This document shows, in pieces, positions 1 through 8,122 of a DNA stretch of 10,388 nucleotides (its first letter is position 1; each line of letters starts with the position of its first letter). The DNA comes from Asterionellopsis glacialis (Eukaryota; Bacillariophyta; Plagiogrammaphyceae; Rhaphoneidales; Asterionellopsidaceae). The stretch spans positions 1 to 10,388 of the forward strand of contig WKLE02003014.1 of NCBI GenBank assembly GCA_014885115.2, in the 5' to 3' direction. The notes beneath the pieces are model-generated. The model did not search any database and was not told the DNA's origin. It was given only the letters and a program-made list of their open reading frames with translations. The position numbers and the translations under genes are program-made.

Positions 1-351
1 TGCAATTTTTTGGGCGAGTCGGGTGCAAAAAATTATTTGGCGCGCGAAAAGAAAAATGTCGAATTGAGAAAATATTTATATGAGTGTGTCACGTAAAAAA
101 TATGATGGGCTGGTGTTAATTTTTTGACTGTAAAACAAAATTTACATAACTGGTGACTTGAAGGGACACTTTTTTTGTCGGAATTTGTGACATAAATTTT
201 GTTACCAGGGTCACATAAAATCTATTCAGGAGTGACCAGGATTTCCTCTCTGATGAACATGATTGCTTACTGTGCAGGCACACGGGTCACCAACAGACCC
301 ACTGTTGCTAAGTAGTACACTGGCAACAGCTCACTTAACAACCTGCCAATC
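1..351 (+). other. Non-coding leader, possible 5' LTR remnant of element A
   Basis: No reading frame here has protein-like content. The stretch is AT-rich and directly precedes the first ATG of the element A gag (352), so by position it should hold the end of the 5' LTR, the primer-binding site and the leader. A TATA-like stretch lies near 72-79. Two TGG-starting sites could be primer-binding sites (about 151 and 321), but neither pairs convincingly with a whole tRNA 3' end. No second LTR copy exists in the window for comparison, so LTR boundaries cannot be set. The role is inferred from position only. Confidence 0.35.
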
Positions 352-1495
352 ATGGACAACTACGATTACAACTCCATGTATGGAGAACGTGGCTTCCCCC
401 ACGTTACGCGGGATTTGAACCCATCATCTCCTGATGGAAATTCACAGTCAGGTGAAGCCTTTTTTGATCAAGAAGACGATTTCCGAGCATTCGCAACGTC
501 GCCGCCGGATTTTGCATCGAGCAACCAAACACCATCCTATTGAGGTCGGGGAGGCAGAACCCGAACCCCTTTATCGAATCGAAGAAATCCAGAGTGGGAT
601 GCGCAAGAAGAACGCTCCAAGTACTGGTACAACGGGCACACTGTCCTTAAATTGGACACTTGGACACAACTCCCGGTTGTGGCCCCTTTATCCAAAGAAT
701 CAAGGGTGAAGCAGGCCATATTTTTGTCATTAACAAGTAAACTACAGCAAGCCAATGGAACATGGGATGACAAGGCAGGATTACTATTTGCAAAATTTGA
801 TGAAACAGTACCAGCAGCAGCAACAGAAGCAGAAACGGATTTAACAGATTTTAAAGACTTGAACAAGAATATCTATCAATTCTCAGACTTTCAATTTCTA
901 AACAATTTATACAAAGAAATTTTGGTTGGAAATCAAGCCAATTTCACAGCGGTAGAACAAAATGACATCCGATTTTTCTGATTCACACTTACAGTTAATC
1001 CAAGAAGTATTGACACAGGAACACTTAATCTAGATACATCCAAATTCCCAGTACAAGTAACATTGACGGTAATCATTCAAGCATTGTTAGGCAATAACAA
1101 CAAGTTACATCAGGCAATTTCCAAACACGACATAATCAATAAACCAAAGAGTTTAGTGCAGATTTATCAAGCAATGAATTTCAAATTTACGATTTCTATC
1201 AAGCATTGCAACGATTCATCAGCAGACGCCAACAAATATAGAATCGAATTACAGAAGATACAAGCACAAATGAAATACAAAGTAGCCATAGAAATCATCA
1301 AACAGTTATACATCGGAGATTTACGTGGACTCCAATGCTTAAACCAACAATTACAGGCAATTAGTCAACATGCGTATGACCAAGACAGAGTGCACTATGC
1401 TGACAACAAATTTGAAAAGTGATGGAAAATGATTGGAAAATGAAGTAGAGTTTATTGCAGTGAATAAATTATGAGCTATTTTAGAATTTAGGTAA
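352..1495 (+). pseudogene. gag: Element A gag, 5' part (broken)
   Basis: The start at 352 (MDNYDYNSMYGERG) is the first ATG of a frame that stays protein-like to 1419 and is broken only by TGA codons at 541-543 and 979-981, with a third TGA at 1420. At 1433 the likely frame shifts by one base and continues (LENEVEFIAVNKL) to about 1490, with further stops at 1472 and 1493. Content is Gln/Asn/Lys-rich and helical with a few tryptophans near the start (EWDAQEE, KYWYNG). That fits a structural Gag protein that would assemble the virus-like particle. There is no catalytic motif, and the assignment rests on position upstream of the knuckle and protease. A diverged copy of bases 449-613 recurs on the other strand at 8373-8503, which supports this frame through the shared residues FASSNQ and NP(E/Q)WDA. 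Confidence 0.7.
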
Positions 1496-1582
1496 AAAAT
1501 CCGACAATCCACCGATTCGTCTTGGCGACTCAAAAGCAGTACGGGATCCTATGACGGATCTACTTAGAGTTCGGTTTCCAAC

Positions 1583-1614
1583 GGAGTTCGGTTTTAACAT
1601 GTGAACCGAACTCC
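1583..1614. repeat. 11-bp perfect inverted repeat (hairpin)
   Basis: GGAGTTCGGTT (1583-1593) pairs perfectly with AACCGAACTCC (1604-1614) around a 10-base loop. A further direct copy of GAGTTCGGTTT lies just upstream at 1567-1577, 17 bp away, so the left arm is duplicated. Confidence 0.8.
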
Positions 1615-1696
1615 CTGAGCCAGCCAATCAGAACGCTCCATGTCAGGCGCGTCACTGTGTTCTGCTGCGGAGTGAAATTTGATTCGCTTCGCATCA

Positions 1697-1704
1697 TGAC
1701 GTCA
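1697..1704. promoter_or_regulatory. TGACGTCA palindrome (CRE/bZIP-type site)
   Basis: This is a perfect 8-bp CRE palindrome. Within 75 bases upstream lie CCAATCA (1624-1630) and GCGTCA (1649-1654); another GCGTCA follows at 1724-1729. Such words are bound by bZIP factors in eukaryotes, and TGACGT/ACGTCA/TGACGC are known CO2/cAMP-responsive words in diatom promoters. No gene that they would control is visible, so regulatory activity is only a possibility. Confidence 0.35.
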
Positions 1705-1743
1705 GCATTCGCAAGAATGTTGTGCGTCACTGCACGTTCGCGT

Positions 1744-1845
1744 CTGTCCGCTCAATGACATCATTACGTCATCTCATCTGTCCGTGTGATGACATCATCA
1801 TGTCATCACGTCTGTCCGGTCTGTGACATCATCGCATCACGGTCC
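1744..1845. repeat. 34-bp tandem repeat, three copies, each with a TGAC/GTCA dyad
   Basis: CTGTCCG recurs at 1744, 1778 and 1812, and TGACATCA at 1756, 1790 and 1824. Both series have exactly 34-bp spacing. In the first two units TGACATCAT is followed by a mirrored ACGTCAT or ATGTCAT half, giving imperfect palindromes (for example 1790-1805). The third unit is degenerate in its right half (GCATCA). A partial CCGTCCG follows near 1844. Confidence 0.85.
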
Positions 1846-1867
1846 GTCCGTACTACGGTTGATTGAC

Positions 1868-2339
1868 ATATTGTGCAGAGGAATGGTAGTGAAGAAGACG
1901 GTGTACGAAACGGCCACACTATTTCAATATTTATTCCAAGAAATTGACCCAACAAACCCCCCTCCAGGCTTACCAAACTTATCCAAACTATTTCATTCAA
2001 GTTTAATTCAGATCTCAAGGAGGAGACCCTCAAACACTTAATCCAAGGACCACCAGCAAACTTCAACGAAAGCCTAGCTAGATTTACCACATTTAGGGCA
2101 GAAGCGTTAGAAGCAGAAAAGAAAGTTAATAAGATAGAATGAATTTCACAACGACAATGGCAACAAGTAGCAAGGGATTCATCAAGACAATATCAACGAG
2201 GACTACAAGACGCAGCGGACAAAACAGGAGGATGAGCATTCCCGGCCTTCCACCAAGCCAAACTGGAACATGAAAACAAACAAGTACAAGATATAATGGA
2301 ACATCTTTAATACTTCCGAAGATGTTTGTTACAAGGACA
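1868..2339 (+). pseudogene. gag: Element A gag, 3' part (broken)
   Basis: Protein-like sequence resumes after the insert. It runs first in one frame to about 1998 (KKTVYETATLFQYLFQ), then one base out of frame from 1999 (KFNSDLKEETLKHL), with stops at 2140 (TGA), 2233 (TGA) and 2308 (TAA). The helical stretch FRAEALEAEKK, then RQWQQVARDSSRQYQ, looks like a charged Gag C-terminal half or coiled coil. It leads by another frame shift near 2330 into the knuckle region. There is no catalytic motif. The call depends on lying between the upstream gag part and the zinc knuckle. Confidence 0.6.
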
Positions 2340-3017
2340 ACAAAAGAACACCAAGGACCAGGCACAGTGACTACACAGCAGATGTTAGCCACCATGGCAG
2401 ACATGACGGATATACTAACTGAAGAACAAATACAACTTGATTAAAAACCAATGGTAGCAACTAGTATTGTAGAACAAGCCTTACAGCAAGCAAGTGGAAT
2501 GAAAGTACCAATGAAATGTTTCGGATGCAATGGCATCCCAGAATACAATAACGGTGCTTACCATTTGTGGCAAAACTGTCCTCACAAGAGCAAACAGAGA
2601 GTATGTCAGAACTTCCAGAAGAACCTAAAAATATTTCGAGACAAGAAGGCACAAAGGAAAGAACAAACTTACAGATCCGCATCACAAGCAACCGCAGCAG
2701 CCCATGCCAATTGGTTCCAAGCAGACGGATACCCATCTGCCAAAGTCAAGGACCTATTACAAGCAGCAGCAAACTCTAATATCTCATCACCCATACAACG
2801 TACCTTTATAACTTCCCTAAAGCAAGCACTAGACCAAGTGAACTTGGAAGCTAACACAATAGAACATGACCAAGAGGGAACTGCCACCATCATGAAAAGG
2901 AAATTGACGACACAACACCAAGAGGGACAAACAAAGAAAACAGGAAGATCATTCTTAATGTATTCCAAGGTACAAGAAGACGTCCCGATGACATTTCTTA
3001 CTCAACACCTGCTCTGA
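2340..3017 (+). pseudogene. gag: Element A Gag C-terminus with CCHC-like zinc knuckle
   Basis: The frame runs from about 2340 through a TAA at 2442 and on to a TGA at 3015. At 2517-2579 it encodes Cys-x2-Cys-x11-His-x4-Cys (CFGCNG..., HLWQNCPHKS). This is a knuckle-like arrangement with seven extra residues between the second Cys and the His compared with the usual CX2CX4HX4C. A basic Lys/Arg/Gln-rich stretch follows (KQRVCQNFQKNLKIFRDKK), typical of nucleic-acid-binding nucleocapsid regions. Inferred role: packaging of element RNA. The next domain in the same frame is the protease, so this is the Gag-Pol hinge. The unusual spacing could instead mark a lineage-specific zinc ribbon. Confidence 0.65.
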
Positions 3018-3683
3018 AGATACCCGTTGAAAGTAGCATTTGAACTTCCCTTTCTCACCTTCCCAATAGGAGACGGAACAACCCCAAATGACACCAGAAC
3101 ACTAACAGGATTATTAGATACAGGAGGATGTTGTTCTATGGGCAATTTATACTACTTCGAAGAGTTGCATTGCGTATTCCCTCAATACTTTGTAGACCTA
3201 TTTCCATTACAAGAAAAAGAGTTTGAGGACATCAATATTGGAGGAATCAAGTCAGGTATATGGCTCACACACATAGCCATACTATGGATACCATATGAAG
3301 AACATAACAGGACCTACACAATCGAATTTGGATTAAGCAGTGAATTACCTGTGGACACACTATATGGAGTCCAGTTTATCAAGGAAGCAAAATTAGTCCC
3401 AAAACTTGCTGAGAAGAGATGTGAATCAGGTCTATTTCAAGATTTGTATGAAATAACATGGATGACCCCCAAGAACAAACCAATTGAAAGGATAGCAGCA
3501 GAGAAAGACGATCCGCTTAAAGCATTTATCTTAAAACAAGAAGCAGGAGAAGAATGACTAACAATGGCATCAACGAGCTATCAACGATTTTACTTATCAA
3601 ACGGCAAAGCAGTACTGCATTTGAACAAATATCATATCATGGAAGATATCGACCTGACGGATAAAGCAATCAAAGATGCTATA
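3018..3683 (+). pseudogene. pro: Element A retropepsin-like aspartic protease
   Basis: The frame continues directly after the TGA at 3015. LTGLLDTGGCCSMG places the catalytic Asp of the D-T-G triad at 3117-3119. Before it is a hydrophobic strand (VAFELPFLTF), and after it are further strands (GIWLTHIAILWI), as in retropepsins, which act as dimers and cut the Gag-Pol polyprotein. A TGA at 3555 and another at 3684 break the downstream linker. The active-site triad is intact, unlike in element B. Family assignment from DTG plus position is good; specificity is unknown. Confidence 0.7.
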
Positions 3684-5057
3684 TGACGCCCCCATGATAC
3701 TAACCTACATGTTTTATATTCTACATTTGATTACAAATTACACACAGAAACTAATGAAATAACAGAAACAATAGATACTTCAAAAAACACAGAAACAATT
3801 GCACAAGAAGACAGATACATATCAGAACAAACTTTGAAAACATTTGCAGCATCATCAGCAACAGCAGAAGAAGACGGATCGACACCGGTAAAGGTCCCCA
3901 AGAGAGTGTGGCCACCAAGAGTGAAGACACAATACAAAGAACCCAAAGATGACTTAGATTGGTTGTTCAAAGATCACGGACATGTCCTAGTTCAAGAAAA
4001 AGCAACCTTACCCCCAAGAGACAATGAGATTAAATTCGATCTGGAGAACAAGCGGCATCAGGAAGAACTAGACAAGAACATACAATGGAGAGATTGTCCT
4101 AGATTCTACCGACCAATTATCAAGACAATCATCAAGAAATTCTTCGATGTCTTCACCCACAAGGGTATGCAAAGACATATTCGCGGATTCCAATTTAACA
4201 TCGATACAGGCACCGCTAAACCCATATGTTGCAAAGTTCCAAATTATGGAGCCCACAAAGCACGAGTTATCAAGAATTTGGTTCAACAATTGGAAACAAA
4301 AGGCATTATAGAAGACAACAAAGGTCCATGGGGTTCACCGATTGTGTTGGCATTGAAGCCAAACCAAGAACATGTACATTGGTCCCAATTCATATTTCGA
4401 CTGTGCGTCTCCTACAGAGCTCTAAACGCGATAACACGTCCATTCACCTTCCCGGTAGCACAATGTGACGACGCAGTAGACAATGTTGGAGGTGCAAAAT
4501 ACGTTATCACCATGGACTTAGACGCCGGATATTGGCAAGTGCTGATGTTGCAGTCAGCACAGTCCAAAACAGCGTTATTCACCCCAGACGGAAAGAAGAG
4601 GTTCACATCCATGCTGATGGGCGCTACAAATGCTCATCCAGTGTTTGTAGCTATGGTTACCAAGTTGCAGAACTTATGGAACCAATTTTATCACAAACAT
4701 AAACACAAGTAAGACAAACACAAATGGTTGCAGGAATTATTTCAACAAGCATGTGACATGGCCGAAGCACAAACAGCCCGAGCACACATACAAGGAGACC
4801 CTGAAGACAAGACAGATACAAATGACACAAAATGCATCAAAGATTGGAACCCAGCAAGACAAGAAGCACAATGGACGAAGCACAAAGAGCCCAACCCGAC
4901 ATCTGCAGTGATAGTAGACAACATCATATTGGCAGCGGTACACGCTTCAACCTTATTGTATTATCTGACATGTGTACTAACGATTTTATTCTTTTACCGC
5001 GTGACTGTTAAATTAAGAAAAACTAGATTTTTACCCGCAAGTAGCGAATTTGCAGGA
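3684..5057 (+). pseudogene. pol: Element A reverse transcriptase, with large insert between motifs B and C
   Basis: RNA-dependent DNA polymerase domain of a Ty3/gypsy-like Pol. Visible landmarks are IEDNKGPWGSPIVLALK (about 4309), FRLCVSYRALNAI, motif A ITMDLDAGYWQV with its Asp at 4515-4517, TALFTPDGKKRF, motif B GATNAHPVFVAM (about 4620), motif C VIVDNIIL at 4908-4931, and KLRKTRFLP. About 98 codons separate the motif B Gly from motif C, against about 27 in element B. The extra segment is rich in His, Lys, Gln and Asp and contains a TAA at 4710. The second Asp of the usual xDD box is Asn here (4920-4922), a likely G-to-A change. RT continues to EFAG (5046-5057) and then jumps into integrase. 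It is inactive by its stops and the lost Asp. Confidence 0.8.
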
Positions 5058-5475
5058 ACGCTCATAGCAACTTGCAAAGCGCTGCATATAACTCATTACC
5101 CAGCAGCTCCAGAAGATCATAAAGCAATATTAGAGGAGAGATTTCATCGATATCTCAACAAGGTCAAAAAGATCACCATGGTAGATACACAATCATACGA
5201 CCAATGGAAGATGGGAGCACTATTTGCCATGTACGCATGGAATGCTTCCCCTATTGATGGACTAGATGTAATCTGATCTTTTGCAGCCAAAGCAAGGACC
5301 TTCAAATTTCCTTTGGACACGCATCTGGAAGGCAAAACCTCAAGAATCCCTCAAGAAGGAGAAGACGCTTTAGCGCATGTAGAAACAATGTTCCCGCTAT
5401 GGTTTCAGCAAAAGAAACTACTCCAAGTCATCAATGATGAAAGAAGAGCTAGGCATCAAGAAATGGCTAACTCAA
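5058..5475 (+). pseudogene. int: Element A integrase, C-terminal part only
   Basis: Starting at TLIATCKALHITHYPAAP, the text matches the later part of a retroviral-type integrase core. HKAILEERFHR carries the Glu expected as the last residue of the D,D-35-E triad, and YDQWKMGALFAMYAWN follows as the helical end of the core. The two upstream Asp residues, the HHCC zinc domain and RNase H are all missing. The frame passes a TGA at 5274 (an Arg codon would fit) into SFAAKARTFKFPLD and a basic tail (NDERRARHQEM). After about 5470 the same frame only reads the antisense of element B, so the natural C-terminus is lost. Integrase identity is fairly sure from the THYPAAPEDHKAIL...ERF pattern; chromodomain or other tails cannot be judged. 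Confidence 0.65.
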
Positions 5476-5918
5476 CACAAAAACATCAAAAGTTTCAACG
5501 TATTCTTCTAGCATCGTACGCCATCTGTATACTTGTTTGATAGGCATTTTGTCATACAATATGTTTTTTGGTCCATATGTCCTATTAGCTTTTGACCCCA
5601 TAGTATGTTTTTAAATTCCTTAAGTGTCTCTACTATAGACAGTAGTTCTTTTTTGCCAGTAGTATATTTCTTCTAAGTGTCTTTAAGTTTTCTACTACAG
5701 AACACAAGGGGCTTATCATCTTGTATGATAACCACACCTAATTGATAGTTGCTTGCATCAGTATATATATGGAATTCTTTCTTGAACTCCAGGAAAGCTA
5801 ATAGCATTTCTCTAATTATGACTTCTTTTATCTTATCAAAGGCTTTTTTACAGGTGTCATCTCATACAAATTTGGCCTTGTTTGATACCATAGCCGTGAG
5901 TGGGGCTAGGATGTGACT
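5476..5918 (-). pseudogene. pol: Element B RNase H extension with stops and a frame shift
   Basis: Reading on past the TGA at 5919-5921 in the same frame gives SHILAPLTAM, then a TGA at 5862-5864 where Trp is usual in Ty3/gypsy, then RNase H: HIYTDASNYQLG (catalytic Asp at 5757-5759), VFCSRKL, a TAG at 5673-5675, KKELLSIVETL (catalytic Glu at 5646-5648) and GHMDQK (Asp at 5571-5573). In the A-run (minus strand) at 5564-5569 one base appears lost. The next frame then gives ILYDKMPIKQVYRWR and MLEEY, as expected after RNase H, fading out near 5485. RNase H removes the RNA strand during cDNA synthesis. Its three catalytic acidic residues are still encoded, but the frame is closed. Confidence 0.8.
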
Positions 5919-8084
5919 TCATCTTTGCCACATATTGCGATAGTAGTTAATCATGCCTAAGAATTTCCTTAGTTGGTGTTTAGTCTTAGGAGGCTCTAAA
6001 CATTGTATCACTTCCACTTTCTTATGATGTGGATGGATACCATCGCAAGTTAGCCAGTAGCCTAGATAATCAATCTGGTCCATGGCGAAATGGGATTTGT
6101 TAACGTTTACTACAAAACCAGCTTCTGCTATGTGGCTTAGTACCGCATCAACTTTGGTGACGTGGTCTTCAAATGTGGCACTTGACGTGATTAAAATATT
6201 GACTATATATGCCAGTGCAAATTCTAAGTCGCCTAGTATATCATTCATGATTTTCTGAAAGATATCAGGGCTGTTCTTAATACCCATAGGTAGGAGTTTA
6301 TACCTGTATTTACCCCAAGGTAGAATTGTAGTGCACAATTCCTGTGATTTCTCATCTAACGGAACCTGATAGTAACCCATACTTAGATCAATCACGGTTG
6401 CATATTGAAATCTGTCTAGCTTTTGTAGTAGATCAGCTATTTTTGGTAACGGAAATGGTTTTCTTTTAATTACTTTGTGTAGTTGACAAAAGTTGTTTAC
6501 GATACATACATTGCCCGTTTTCTTTGGTACGACAAATGTGGGAGCTGCCCATTCACTGTCATGGTTCTTTTTTAAAGCACTTATTGACTCTAGCCTATTA
6601 ATTTCCCATTCAGTTGTCACTTCTAAGGAAAGTGATACTTGTAATGGCCTGGCGTGATATGGTTCTGCGTCAGCCTCTATTTCTAGTCTAACGGGTTTTA
6701 TCTTAAGTGTGCCGAGCCCGCCCTTAAAGGCTTGTGGGTATTTTTGTAGGCATTTAAGCATTATTTTTTGCTTGTTATAAGTAAGGTGTTTCCAGTGAGA
6801 GGCTGCCTTGCCTAAATCAAATTTTTCATAATTAGCGTCTAATATGGATGATTGCCCTAATTCCACTTCCTTGAGGACAGGTGGCTGGACTGCCATGTAA
6901 TAGATTGCTTCCGTGCGTTTTGGATCTGAGACCTCTCCATGGTATTTCATGGGTAGTTCATACCCTTCCCAGTGGATAGTTTGTGTGCTAAAACATATGT
7001 TGAGGCCCATGGCCTGCATCAGATTGGTTCCAACAATCATGTTGTACTGTGCATCTGTTTGGTTTGTGTTTTTGTCCACTTGACAGGACCAGACTATTGT
7101 CTTTTTGTCCGTGAACTCCTGGAGTGTAAATTTTATTTGTGCTTTCCGCTTAGTGAGATAGTTACCTCCCATAGCGTTCCACTGTGTAGGTTTAGGGTTC
7201 TTGTAAGAACTGCCCTTCCCCCGTTCCATAAAATCATTAAGGATGATCGTTGTGGTAGTACTGGTGTTGAGTAGGATCCGTATAGGAACAAGCTCGTCAT
7301 CTTGGTTTATTATCTTGCCTAATACTTCAGTAGTTTGGTGTGTAGATTTTTGCTTTTTTTTTTGCTGACTGTGCAGCATGTTGTACAATTTTTCTACGTT
7401 GGGGAAAAGGTTTGATTCAGTGTAGGAAGTAGGCATAAAGTAATTGTCTAAATCTTCACTACTAGTTTTACATTTAATTTTACTATGTTGCATTAAGTAC
7501 AAACTAGGTTCGTTATCAGAAGAAGAATCCGATTCATACTGTACTTTACATTTCTTTTTCTTACTATCTTTCAATACTTTGAGCAAACTAATCATCGCAT
7601 TTACCTGCTCCTGTGTATACGTCTTGGATTTAACTGAATCCTTCTTTTTTGACTTGTCAGCAGTACATTTGCTGGTATTATGGTTGTTCATACCACAGTT
7701 GCTACACCACTTACGAGTGCGCTGGTGCTTGTTGTTGCTTCCGTTGTCAAAACCTGCAGTATCGTGGAGGGGAGGATAAACAGGTTTGCCAAAGAACTCC
7801 TGTTTGATAATCTTCTTAAGTGCATCACTTAAGTACTTCTTCTTCTCTTCATCTGTCATATCTTGTCTAGGCCTTTTCTTCTGGGGATAGACATTCCCTT
7901 TCTTTGCTGCCTTAAGACGGTCAAAAAGTGCTGGTGCAATTATTGCACCAGAATTATCATCATCACAAGCTGAATCAATAAGAGACAGAACAAAAGAGGC
8001 ATTCTCAAGCTGATGCTTGTAGAAGACAGTGGAAGCCCTCTTGTTGCTTTGAGCAACATGGTAGGAGAGAGGCTCACCACTTTG

Positions 8085-8122
<38 letters not shown>

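Larger units (their letters stand above)
1503..1867. mobile_element. GC-richer insert in gag, candidate small non-autonomous element
   Basis: Protein-like content stops near 1495 and resumes near 1880, so a segment of roughly 360 bp interrupts the element A gag. It has visibly higher GC and a different texture from its flanks, with many TGACGTCA-like words. GACAATCCACCG (1503-1514) matches the reverse complement of 1856-1867 at 10 of 12 bases, which could be terminal inverted repeats. AGTACGG (1538-1544) and CCGTACT (1848-1854) form a second, inner inverted pair. I see no clear target-site duplication and no coding capacity. It may be a MITE-like insertion, a captured promoter fragment, or a fast-evolving piece of the element itself. 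Confidence 0.4.
352..5475 (+). mobile_element. Element A: decayed Ty3/gypsy-like LTR retrotransposon, 3'-truncated
   Basis: In order on the plus strand: a Gag-like region, a CCHC knuckle, a retropepsin with LLDTGG, an RT with the motif A sequence ITMDLDAGYWQV, and the C-terminal part of an integrase. The protease-RT-integrase order is that of Ty3/gypsy; copia elements carry integrase before RT. From about 2340 to 5475 everything stays in one reading frame despite stop codons at 2442, 3015, 3555, 3684, 4710 and 5274. Gag needs several frame changes. RNase H and most of the integrase are gone through an internal deletion near 5058. The 3' end breaks off inside or just after the integrase, where antisense element B begins. 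No 3' LTR or polypurine tract is present. It is non-autonomous and dead by sequence. Confidence 0.85.

Noticed and set aside
151..170. Primer-binding site at TGGTGACTTGAAGGGACAC
   Set aside because: It starts with TGG, but its complement would place a T-loop-like TTCAA only a few bases from CCA, which does not fit a full tRNA acceptor stem.
2126..2404. Minus-strand hydrophobic open frame over the gag 3' part
   Set aside because: It is antisense to a clear Gag-like frame and its Val/Leu richness simply mirrors the Gln/Asn/Thr codons of the plus strand.
5476..5540. Integrase C-terminus of element A continuing to the stop at 5538
   Set aside because: These codons are the exact antisense of element B post-RNase H text (VYRWR, MLEEY), so the frame is only open by chance there.
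352..5918. TGA read as tryptophan (alternative genetic code)
   Set aside because: Trp is already encoded by TGG throughout both elements, several TGA fall where Arg fits better, and TAA and TAG stops are present too. C-to-T decay explains it more simply.
7444..7779. Plus-strand Leu/Ser-rich open frame that looks membrane-like
   Set aside because: It is antisense to the Lys/Asp-rich linker and zinc knuckle of the element B Gag. The hydrophobic look is a shadow.
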